The notes beneath the pieces are model-generated. The model saw nothing but the letters and a program-made list of their open reading frames with translations, was not told the origin of the DNA and did no database searches. 64,000 nucleotides of DNA from Arabidopsis thaliana (lineage: Eukaryota > Streptophyta > Magnoliopsida > Brassicales > Brassicaceae), in NCBI RefSeq assembly GCF_000001735.4, contig NC_003071.7, positions 11,215,151-11,279,150 on the forward strand, written 5' to 3'. The position numbers were made by a program, and so were the translations under genes. Positions 13,937-24,283 of this stretch are shown here, one piece after another. Each line of letters starts with the position of its first letter. Position 1 is the first letter of the stretch.

Positions 13937-15341
13937 TCAATGTTTAGAAGGATCAAGAACTTGACCAATGAACAAAATTACTCCACTATTGTCTTCTCTC
14001 ACAGTGAACAGAAATGGATGGTCAGCTACAAAATCCGGGTTCCGCATCAAACATTGGGGCATCATGATGGCAACAGAGACCGCTGCAGCTTCGGTTCCCT
14101 CTTCATCCACCTCAATGCAAGCTTTATGAATAATGCTTGAGACGTGCAGTTTATCACCGTTCGAAGGCGAATCAACCATCTCAGTTAAATTACCTTTGGA
14201 AGTAAATGGAGAAGTAAGCCCCATGTCTTTCAAAACTTCTGAAGCTTTAAACTCAAAAGAGAAGTTCAACTTCGGAATTCTCAAAGCATCGACTGGTGTA
14301 CGGTGAAGTGGAATATGGCTATCAAGAAATCCTGGTTCAGTGCTTATTTTCTCAAGCAGAGCAGCTAGTCCGTCTTTGTCATTAGGAAGATAAATGTACA
14401 TGGAGAAATGACGTTTATCCTCTACATAAGGTAGGCGCAAAACTTGGAAACCATCATAGCCTCTTAGATATTGGTCCTTATAACTCATCATGAAGGGGAC
14501 TTTTACCGTGTTACCGTCAAGAAGATGAAAATCGTTATCTTTTGTTAGTTTTGCATCAAATTTTCTACTCCATGCTGCTTTGAAGTACACTGCATTTGCT
14601 AGAATAAGTGTGCTATTACGGATCTCCTTGATAGTATCGGTACAATCGCGTGAAAGAATCTGCTTGATGAGTCCATTTGTGTGGACGTCAGCCCATATAT
14701 TTACCTCATCAATCACTTCAACAGGCTTCATGACCAAGCGATAAAAATTGACCAATCATTAGTGAAGTTGGATGTCATATATACACAAGAAATTGAAGAA
14801 ATAAAAAAAGAGAATGTGATATAGCCGTCTCCTTCGTAACCACATTAAACGTCTTAAATAACACGAACATTCACCTTTATATATCTATGTTATAGGGATT
14901 AGTCTAAGTTTCGGTCCCATAATAATTGAAGCAAAATTTATCCCTAACGAAAAAAGTTACCTTGGTTGCGAAGTCAACTTGACTACAAGAAGCCTTGTAG
15001 GAATTCTCCAAAAGCTCTTTAAAGGAAGGCTTCAAATAAGAAGACTTGTCGATCCAGACACCGTGAGCCGTAGATAAGCACAAATCACTTCTCTCGGTGC
15101 CGCCGTCCGCGATCTTGGCCAAGACCGCGTTAAGGTGATCCGTAGACGGTGACATGAGGAATGAGAGGATTTCTTCTTTGGTGACGGGATTAGAACCAGC
15201 GGCGATGAGGCTGAGCAAAACGTTGATTGACATCGGTGAAAAGACAACATTGGAGCCATTGGCGACATCTGTTTCAATGACTTTCTTTGCTAGTCTTGCC
15301 ACGACGTTGTTTTGGTTCTCAATTGATTTTCCTAACTCCAT
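13937..15341 (-). CDS. Serpin (clade P, plant serine-protease-inhibitor fold)
   Basis: Two exons (15341-14961 and 14725-13937) join exactly between codons to 389 aa, the normal serpin length. Family landmarks are SNVVFSPMSINVLLSLIAAG near the N-terminus, NAVYFKAAW, and the hinge plus C-terminal block EVDEEGTEAAAVS and DFVADHPFLF. The plant hinge (GTEAAA) is intact, so inhibitory loop insertion should be possible. Counting from the hinge as in AtSerpin1 puts P1-P1' at Gln-Cys in MMPQCLM, unlike the Leu-Arg of AtSerpin1, so the target is not an obvious trypsin-like or Arg-specific protease. There is no signal peptide, which implies a cytosolic protein. From gene order this is At2g26390. Confidence 0.95.
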
Positions 15342-16170
15342 TTTTTTCCAAGAAGAGGTGTACGGGAAGATATAAGAATGGTTCTGAATATGCAGATGTG
15401 ATGATTGATGAAATAGCTTGTTTCAAGTATACTAGTAGCTATTTTTTGTTTTAAATATATTTTCTGCACATGAATTATTCAATCGAAATGATTTAGAAGT
15501 AATAAAGTACCGCGTGTGGAAAAGTCGTATCATGGACTTCGTTGGAAGTACTTGGCATTAACTATAAACTAGGTCTTGAAGTTTGGTTAATTTATGCCTT
15601 ATGGGTCAATTTACTTGGAACAACTCTCTTTTTCATCCTTTTACCCATAAGGCATATGCATAAACCAATTGTTCCAAATCGATTTTATAACTCTGGGAGT
15701 TGCCATTTGGAACAACTCTCTTTTTCATCATTTTATATCTCAATCTAGGAATCTATCATAGCTTGGCTATTCTCTAAAGTAAATTTCCTTTTTCTTTACT
15801 TTCTAGCACTTAAATAAAACTCCAATGAGCTATCTTTTTCAGTTTAAAATATATTTCTATGTTAATTAGCTCATTTGAACATAAATCTTTCTTGCTTTGG
15901 TGTCTCCTACATGTATATTTTGGAACCGTCTGTCAATTGGATTGGTGGATTCCGACTCTTATATCAAAGAGAAACAAAATAAAAAAACAGAGTAATAATC
16001 TTATTAGAGGGGGAAAACAATGTTTTTAAAACCAAATCATTGCTAGAGAACGTGATTTCCTAGCGAAAGTTTACACTTTACACCACAATATATACTAACG
16101 TGCATGTGAAAAGAAAAGAAAAGAAAGAGAAAAAGGTTGAGATGAATGTCTGAAGCAGCCAAATCTTATA
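15342..16170. other. Spacer with short inverted and direct repeats
   Basis: Upstream region of the serpin gene. At 15593-15606 and 15643-15656 lies a 14-base inverted repeat (TATGCCTTATGGGT). A 23-base direct repeat beginning TTGGAACAACTCTC is at 15615-15637 and 15707-15729. No gene is seen. Confidence 0.5.
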
Positions 16171-16397
16171 CTCCCTCTGTTCTATAAAGTTTGATGTTTT
16201 GAGTTTTATTTTTGTTTCATCAAGTTTGATGTTGTAGGTTAATATTATTATTATTTTTATTAGTAACCAATAGAGAGAAAAGAGAAGTAAAATTTATATT
16301 ATTAGATTAATAGAAAAGTAATAAAAATAATATTAAAGTTACATTTTTTAATTTGTGTGAAAAACCCAAAACATTATTTTTTTAGGAACAGAGGGAG
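16171..16397. mobile_element. Stowaway (Tc1/mariner)-like MITE, 227 bp
   Basis: The element starts CTCCCTCTGTTC and ends GAACAGAGGGAG, flanked on both sides by TA (16169-16170 and 16398-16399). CTCCCTCYGTTC termini with a TA duplication are diagnostic of plant Stowaway MITEs. The interior is AT-rich and non-coding, and the inverted similarity extends inward (AAGTTTGATGTTTTG against CAAAACATTATTTTT). It lies downstream of ARD3. Confidence 0.88.
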
Positions 16398-16907
16398 TAA
16401 ACATGAACTGGAAAATAACAAGACATATACTTGATGTGTACATGTATCGATTTCTTCTTCTTCTTTTTTATCTTTTTTTTTTTTAGTTAAATGTATCGAT
16501 TTCTTAGTCACCAAGAGGCAAGAATATAACAAAAGACTAGAAATTCTTTTGTTTGATTTTATTTATCATTGGGTACAAATTCTAAAAACATGAGATTATG
16601 GATACTCCATAAGTAATGTGTTCAATTCAAATAATCATTTTATTTATTTACAGTAACGGATGTATATCATGTATTATGCATAGACACCAGTAGGTTGAGA
16701 CTAATAGTGACCGATAGTTTTATATATTTTCTTGCTTTCATATATTGTCATTTTCCTTCTTCTTTACATTACAATCACAACAATAATGCCAAAAGACACA
16801 TGAACCAAAATGTCTTCGGTTTCCATGTTGTAAACATAATAAAGCATAATTAAAGACAACATCTAAACATATGTTTAGCTTATAGAAATCTGATCCCCGA
16901 GAGTTCT
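16398..16907. other. Spacer: 3' flank of ARD3
   Basis: AT-rich DNA that should include the ARD3 3' UTR. A near-duplicate pair, ATGTATCGATTTCTT, occurs around 16442 and 16490. No gene is seen. Confidence 0.4.
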
Positions 16908-18124
16908 TTACGCTGAAGCGTCTATGTTACGGTCCCCAATCACCTTCAAGAATTTTTTCATATACGCTTTCCTATAAAATAGCCGTTTGAATATACATAA
17001 ACACTTTTGTCGCCTCTTTGCTTAGATATATAACTACAGATCTAGTAAGCTTTGTCGTGACAATATGGGAGAACAAGACATCATTGTACCTTGCAGGAAG
17101 ATGGTCATGTGGGCGATTATAAGCAGTCCACACTGGTCCACCCACGAAAAGACGCATTGCCTGTTCAATATATAAGAAAATTCCAATTTTCTAAGCAACC
17201 AAAAATATATTACTTGAACCTTCATATAGTATGAATTAATAACTAGAAGAAGCTAAGATTGAACCTTCATATAGTTGTCCGAGTCCACGGTGAAGCGATG
17301 ATATATTCCAGCAGGGAAGACTATCAAACCTCCCTTCTTTACCCATACTCTAATCCAAATATCATTGAGATCCCTCACATCAAAGTATCCTTTGATTTGT
17401 TTTTAAGAAAAAATAAAATAAATGAGCACCATATCGAATTTATTTAAGTACTAAAGCAGCGAATAAAAGTACCTACCACTTCCTGCGAGGCAGTAACGGA
17501 TCTCTTCATCAATATGTAAATGTTCTTCAAAAAACATCTTTACTTTTTCTTCATAGTTTGGAAGCTTCTCTGGACACACCTCACATAAGTCCTAAAACCA
17601 AACATCCAAATGTTTGCGAATCAAAAACGAATATTTAATAATCAACTAACAAACGAAGATTTATTTTTTGTTAAAAAAAAAGACCAAACAAAGGAAGATA
17701 TTAAAAAAAGGCATCAAATAAATGTCACAAACCATGTAGGAGTAACCACGAGATTCGCGGATCCTTTTCAATTCCTCATCGGTTTCATAGTTATCAGCAT
17801 CAAGTCTCCAGCAAAGTACTCCAAGCTCTGAACAAAAAAAAAAAAAAACATTATTAACCTACGTGAAAGAATAAAAGTATGTGCAACAATGAAGATACAC
17901 ACAGACCTGCAAGTTTGTCCAAAGATACAAATTCCTTAGGATCCTTGTGGTGAGGAAGTTTCTGATCCTCTTCCTTATTATCCAAGTACCAAGCTTGAAT
18001 CACTTCTTCAGTTTGATCCTAGAAAACATCAATCTGATGCTAAGCAAAAACACTTCTAAAGTAAATGGGAATAGATCCTAAATCAAGAAGGAAGAGTTTA
18101 TATTACCTTAGCGGCTTCACCCAT
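16908..18124 (-). CDS. ARD3: Acireductone dioxygenase 3
   Basis: Seven exons (18124-18107, 18018-17907, 17827-17733, 17591-17477, 17389-17265, 17160-17090, 16971-16908) give 199 aa, the normal plant ARD length. This cupin enzyme oxidises 1,2-dihydroxy-3-keto-5-methylthiopentene in the methionine salvage (Yang) cycle; the product depends on whether Fe or Ni is bound. The metal ligands are in place: His, His and Glu in [10 protein letters not shown], and the last His in [10 protein letters not shown]. The first exon codes only six residues (MGEAAK). There is no targeting peptide, which fits a cytosolic or nuclear protein. From gene order this is At2g26400. Confidence 0.96.
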
Positions 18125-18168
18125 GGTTATTCTTCTTTTGTGTTCAAAATGAAGAAAGAAAGAAACCA

Positions 18169-18176
18169 TTTATATA
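18169..18176 (-). promoter_or_regulatory. Probable ARD3 TATA box
   Basis: TATATAAA on the minus strand, about 45 bases upstream of the ARD3 ATG, implying a very short 5' UTR. Confidence 0.5.
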
Positions 18177-18279
18177 GATAAAAAAGGAAACCGCTAGCAT
18201 TTTTCTGTGTGCAAAAATGTAAAGTAAGAACACAAAACCACTCTTTCCATTTCTTAGGCACCTTTATCGAGAAGACAAG

Positions 18280-18330
18280 GACGTCACGAAGTGTCAAGGA
18301 GATGACGAAGAAGTGATGACGTCACGAAGT
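18280..18330. promoter_or_regulatory. Paired bZIP/TGA-type sites upstream of ARD3
   Basis: The 13-mer GACGTCACGAAGT is present twice, at 18280-18292 and 18318-18330, 38 bases apart. The second copy is part of the full palindrome TGACGTCA (18317-18324). TGACGTCA is the classical binding core of TGA/CREB-type bZIP factors. The pair lies 155-205 bases upstream of the ARD3 start. Use of these sites is inference. Confidence 0.5.
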
Positions 18331-19500
18331 CTCACGACTTCTATTTACTCTATTTGCATTTGTTAAATAATAAGATGCTTTGTTCTTATCAATTATTGTT
18401 CTTAATAATAAGACTTCTATCCACTTTCTCAGGTCTTTGGTATTTGTTTCGATGTACTTAACTTTCTACGTGTAAGGAAGCTTCATGTTAGAAAAAAATA
18501 AAAATGGAAGCGTCATGTATTTGTTATTTGTTTCAGTGTACTTCAGAATTAGCTTTTTTTTCATAAATATTATCAAAATCTAAGACTATATAGGCTTCCA
18601 AAAAAATTACTTTGGAAGCTCATTGGAATCTTATGAATTTTTTTAATGGAAAATTGTGTTTCTATTTTAAAATTTTGATGTAAAAATAAATAAATAAACA
18701 TGAAATTATTTCCGATAATCTTTTCTACACAAAAGAAAACCAAACTAGTTTTGTGATTTATATAATTTTTCATAGTAATATTTAAATTTTATTTTCAGTA
18801 AGACCATGCTAAGAAAAATATTAACGGCATGAATCATATATGTGTGATATTCGAAGTTATTAATTGAATTAAAATTAACTTTGAGAAACTTGAGTTTGAT
18901 GATGTTATTACGGACAAATTACAGAGAAAGAGGAAGAATGATCCACTACATGAAGTTTACTAATTCATAGCAACCTGTCTGATTGATTGATATGTCTCGG
19001 CCAGAACGTAATCCAGCAATAGACTCAATTGTACATATTCATTGAGAGCTCCACAATCCAAATTTTTACAATCCCGATACAATGTCTTGTTTTTTTTTTT
19101 TGGTTTTAACAAACTCTTAAATTGATAACAAACTTTGTCACAAACCAGCTCCAGTTCACGTAGACTCTCGTTTACTTTTTGTAACCATTGCATATGTCAT
19201 TTTGAATCGATTTCAACGACTATTTTCAAACATTAACGCGAAATAAATGGTTTAAATTTTTAAAAAATGTAAACAAATAATCCACCAGATAAACACCAAA
19301 CCGAAACAGACATACATCATTTGTACTCACCCAAAGAAAACAATCAAAATAAGGTCTTCAAAATACACTCTTTGTTTTTTTGTTTTTTCTTTCTCTTTTC
19401 TATTTGCGTTGATAGAAAACAAATCTCACATTTGAGATGCTAAATCTATCAAACCGCCACCAAAGCAATATCTTGGTCTAGATAAGGCTATTACTTTAGG
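18331..19500. other. Spacer between ARD3 promoter and IQD4 3' end
   Basis: Mostly AT-rich. It holds one open frame on the minus strand, 18960-19193 (77 codons, starting MQWLQKVNESLRELEL). It has an amphipathic, coiled-coil-like start and several Cys. I recognise no family, and no splice or promoter context supports it, so I leave it as a possible small gene only. Confidence 0.3.
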
Positions 19501-21569
19501 TTAACTGCTACCACCATTTCTTCTCTTCTTCTCTCCATTTGCAACACCAGTTGTTGCTTTATCCGAATCCGACAATTTCTTTGTTTTCCCAAGAGAAGTA
19601 GAAGATGAAAGCCTCTTCTTTGGCAATACCATCTGTGGAGGTTTCTTCTTATCAGCAACAACCTCCTTCTTTGGCATACTTGTTGTTCCGACATTAACCT
19701 TAGATTTCACAGCTTCCGTGTTGGCCAAGTTTCCTGTTGTTCCCACACTAGACTTGGATTTCAAAGTTTTCGTGTTATCCAAGTTTCTTTTTGCTCCCAC
19801 ATTAGCCTTGGGTTTCACAGTTTGTGCATTACTCACGTTGCTTGTTGTTTCCACACTAACCTTGGATTTCACAGTTTGTGTATTATCCAACGAATTTCTG
19901 CGCGAGGATGAGCTACCAACGCTTTCATCATCTTTAGCGTTTTCAGATGATCCACCACCGATACTGTGCCTGCGATTAGTAACCTCGATCTTTCTACTCT
20001 TTGTATCATTGTTTACAGGCCATTGAATAGAACTTTGGCTAGCTGACTTTTGTGTTTTAGATCTGGCAGGAGAACTCTTGATCGAGTTTTCGCGTTTAAG
20101 AGAACTTTTAACGGAAACTTGATCGTCAATGGATTCAGCATCCCACGGACGAGAAGCCATCCACCTCTCAAGCCAACTCCAACCCCAATCTGTTGTGTTT
20201 GTGTCCATCAAAGTCTGATGTGGAAGTTTTGAAGAGTTTCTCCATGTTTGCTGTTTTATTTTCCAACATCAATATATAAACAACTATGACTAAGTTCACA
20301 ATGATGTTGTCTTTAATTTATATTTACCTGATGACTGTAAGCATACGCCAATGCCCTTTCTCGTCTTACTGAAGCTTCTTTTCGATTCACCGACCTTGCC
20401 ACGATCTGTTCCTTTGATTTATTGCTGGAATCAAAATTTCCCGCGGTAACCTACAACAAAATATGCTCCAGTTCAGAATTTTGGTTCACCCAGTGTGGTA
20501 AAATGTAGGGAGATTTTACCACATAACAATGGGATGACTCTTTTTAAATTTTGTCATATTTTTAGATGAACGGTTGCATATATTGTAAACATGGTTGAAT
20601 AAATTTTACATTCATTCAACAAAAAATGTAACGAGATTTACCAAATTCTGATGGTTTTCTTTCTGGTGACCCTTCTGTTGGATCAGCCTGTGACGAGTTT
20701 TGTTCTCTGCAGATAACCGATTCCTCCTCTCTTGAATCTGTGTTTGTAAACGTGTAAGAGTTTGCATTGAGCTAAGCATCGCATTCATTTGTCTTTTGAC
20801 GTATTTTCCTTGCAGCAAACTTTTGAGTCTAGCCATTCCTCGCAGCGCACGAAGAGTGCGTCTCGCCTATGAAATTTCAAAATATTAGACTAAGTCTTTC
20901 ATAATAAGAGGAATTAGTGATTTTTTTTGTATTTTGTCCAAAAAAAAAAAAGTGATTTTTTTGTATACCGTGTAACATCTATACGCATTTTGGATCTTGA
21001 TTGCGGCAGTTTCCTCCTTTGATTCCTCAATTTGAGGTGTTGATGGGGTCGTGAGACGTATAACCTCCGCGGCAGCATGTGCAGCTACCACAGCTGCTTC
21101 GGCTGCAACAGCCGATGCAAGAGCTAAAGCTTGTCTATTCTTTGATTCTTTAGACTCACCATAGATTCTTGTATTGATGGTATATGCCGGAGGAGGAGGA
21201 GGTGGAGACGGTGGTGGTAACAACGGCTGAGGAGCAAAATCCGGCAACGGGGGAGGCGGTGGATATGGACGATGAACAGAAGAAGGTGAAGGGTCAACCG
21301 GTGGAGTCTCCTCCAGAGGGAAATCAAAAGATTCTCTACTCTTTTGTTTCCCAAACGACCATTTCCTCTTCGGTTTCTCGGGTTTCTTGATAAACAAGGC
21401 AAAACCAAAAGACCAAAATCAAAACAATTAGCAATCTTGATTTCATAATCAGGTTACATAATCATAATCAATAATTAGAGAACAGATTCGAAACACCAAC
21501 TTGATTCTTTTTGTCTTTCCCTGGAGATAAACAAGCCACGGAGACACATGTTAACCAGTTCTTACCCAT
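19501..21569 (-). CDS. IQD4: IQ67-domain calmodulin-binding protein IQD4
   Basis: Five exons (21569-21501, 21385-20969, 20866-20642, 20450-20328, 20250-19501) give 527 aa. It starts MGKNWLTCVSVACLSPGKDK, typical of IQD proteins. A proline-rich stretch follows, then the IQ67 region: an IQ motif (AAIKIQNAYRCYTARRTLRA) interrupted by the usual phase-0 intron, and RALRGMARLKSLLQG. IQD proteins bind calmodulin and localise to microtubules, membrane or nucleus as scaffolds. The motif DWGWSWLERWMASRPW, conserved in the family, is at about residues 299-314. The C-terminus is basic, Ser-rich and carries four tandem 18-residue repeats (residues about 401-472) that are not a general family feature. From gene order this is At2g26410. 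Confidence 0.95.
19669..19884 (-). repeat. Four 54-bp coding repeats in the IQD4 C-terminus
   Basis: Within the last IQD4 exon the protein repeats an 18-residue unit four times. The units open NTQTVKSKVSVETT, NAQTVKPKANVGAK, NTKTLKSKSSVGTT and NTEAVKSKVNVGTT. All keep frame and length exactly, so the DNA is a 4 x 54-bp tandem repeat with divergence. Each unit carries Lys, Ser and Thr, suggesting a basic, possibly phosphorylated linker. Confidence 0.85.
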
Positions 21570-24283
21570 TTTCTCCTGAAATTTTCAGACAAATCTTTCA
21601 TTGAAACATTTTCTTACAAAACACTTTATGTGAAATCAATAAGAAGAGATGAGATTATGTGAAGAGACCTCGTCGTGATGGGCCCCACCGATTCGTGGGA
21701 ACCCAATTGACTTTTGTAACGATTGTGTTTTGTAAGAACGATTCAACAGATTTAACGACAGATACGTTATAAATTATAACTTCTTTTTAGTTGTTTTTTT
21801 TTATTTTCATTCTCTGCTTAGTTGTTCTTTCTATATGTTATTTTTATCTTTTTTTTTTTTTTTAATATTTCTGGTGTTGTGGTTTTTAGAATTACAGCTT
21901 TTTTTATAACAATTATCTGTTAGACAAATTTAGAAAATTGAGTTTAAAGTTTTGATGATGCTAATGCTCTTTATCCATTCCACTCTGGGTTTGATTCTCA
22001 CTCTCACCCTCCATTATTTTGTTTGGTTGAGAGTTTTCTTAATCAACAAGAAATAAGTTATAAAACCAAATCCCAAAACCAAAATGAAGAACACATAGTA
22101 ACTTAAATAATTCATAGGTTGGTTGAAGAGAAGGGGCTACTTGAGAGATTGGTTGTCAAGCTACAAATATAATTACGTTAGAAACCCAAAAATTCATAGG
22201 TAAAAGAGTTGGTTCAAGATCCCAATTTTGCAGTTATAAACAAAGGGTTATTCGAAAATTTGAAAAAAATTAGGAAAATGTTTTTCGGCAGGAAACCAAA
22301 TCACCATGTTTTGTAACTTTATCCATTACCTCCATTTACCTCCCCTTAAATAAAAAATACTCTGCAATATAGCATGTCATCACCATCGTCAAGTTTATAA
22401 ATTATGAAACCTAAATAAAATATTAAATCAAATTTCTCGCGATGAGGAGACTAAAATAAATTCTTATAATTTAAAATCTAATGTATGTAAATAAATAAAT
22501 AAATACTCTTCATAAATAAATATATGAGAGTTATGTTGAAGGTTATTTTGACTTCACAGGATTTCTCTGTATTTTGTGGATATCGAAAGTAAAGTTACAA
22601 AAAAAAATGACTTTTGAAGGTAATTTTTCAGAGAAAAAAAATAAAGATGATATAACTCTTCAACTCCATAATGAATCCAAGATTATAACGTACGTGTAAC
22701 AATTATTTATCTTTATTAAGACAAAAAGGATTATAACGTATAACAACTTTGTGTAGCTTACTTTTAATTCTATTTAATTATTTAGAAGTCGGCAGAGAGA
22801 GTACGTGCGAACCTCTTAATACTTGTCGTCTCTCTCCTCTTTCTACTCTTCACACTAAGTTAGAGGTGCTTCTATGGCCATGAACTCACTCATACCACGT
22901 CATACGGCCAAAGTTCAATTGAAGACAGATTGTTTAAAGCTAATTAAAATGATTTGACTCCAATGAATTAGATGAATTTTCTAGTTTTATATCGAAATTT
23001 GTATTTTGTTTAAATTTGTTTTATTCTACGTCATAATTCAGTTTGTGATGATTTCCTCGCTAAAGACACAAGAATATACAAATGTCAGCTTGTAGTTTAG
23101 GTGCCGAAATGGTTTTCCCTCGAGGCACCTATTTGGCACCTAAAAATTTTGAAGGGAGAGAGGTGACCTTTTTACTCTTGAGGCTTTCATCAATCCCGTG
23201 TAAACCAGCCTCACAATCTTATCAATATGGAGATTTTGATTTAATGTAGGAAAAATAAAATTTCAAGTGTGGTTTGAATCATTATATATAGCCTAAACGG
23301 GAATTGATTCAAGATCATGTCATAAAATAATTTTAAAAGAACGTGTGTTTTCTTTATCGTTTTTGTCGAAAAGTTTCAGCACAAAATTTGTGGTACCAAC
23401 TGCCTAATTCTCTAACAATGATGACTTCTCCAATTTGGATTGTACTCGTTGTACCACCCTACGTACTCGTGTTCCTCTAGTGTAATTTATCCCCTCACTA
23501 AAATTATGCGCTACTTGAGTAGTACACATTTGCACAACCTAGGTTCACTCACCAAAACATTAATTTTATTATTGATGGATCATGCCGTTTGCTAAAATTT
23601 GTATATGTTCGAGACGGATTTTTGAAATTCACCTGATAATTTTATTTTATGTGCAAGCTGCCGGTGGACAAACTTAACCTTTTTCCTATAAGGACTTCCT
23701 CTTGTTAATTTCATGTTGCCGGATGGCTTGAAGCAATAACAGAAATTGTATAATTATAATTTGAACAACTATTTATGAAAAACGTAGGTATTATAGATCG
23801 TTAGCTTGGATCATCCTAGTAGAAAACAATATTACAAAAAGAAACTATTTACAAAAAGCCTATCGATATATATATAAAGATTAAGAGTAATGAATCATAA
23901 GCAGAAACAAAATGCTAAAACATTTACTCTTTTGTCCATGTATTTCTCAGCTCGGCTCGCCATATATAACAATAAAATGAAGAAACATTATCCTAATATC
24001 TACACTATCTTTTGAGGAAGCACCAAAACTCTCTTCCTCTTTAAAAAATGAGTGAACCCCAAAAATTCATCAAAACAGCCGGCAACCTCTTCAACATCCT
24101 GGATTCGAGCAACATTGCGGGGTGCCGTGCGATCTCATCGTGTGTAGGGGCCTCAAGGGTTTAAAAATTTGACATTCAAAACCCAAAAAATTAAATGCCA
24201 AACCCATGCCTGAGATTCTGATGTACCGTAAAATTCTTTTTCTTTGAACTTGTGTAGGTGTTGCACGTTACTTAAATTCATTC
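21570..24283. other. 2.7-kb spacer between IQD4 and PIP5K3
   Basis: It contains the IQD4 promoter on its left and the 3' flank of PIP5K3 on its right. Long AT-rich stretches and poly-T runs occur, but no terminal repeats were found. A short open frame, 24048-24164 on the plus strand (38 codons, MSEPQKFIKTAGNLF...), is more GC-rich than its surroundings. It matches nothing I know. Confidence 0.45.

Noticed and set aside
24048-24164. A 38-codon plus-strand small gene (MSEPQKFIKTAGNLF...)
   Set aside because: It overlaps the 3' side of PIP5K3 in a GC-richer patch, has no recognisable motif, and no splice or promoter support.
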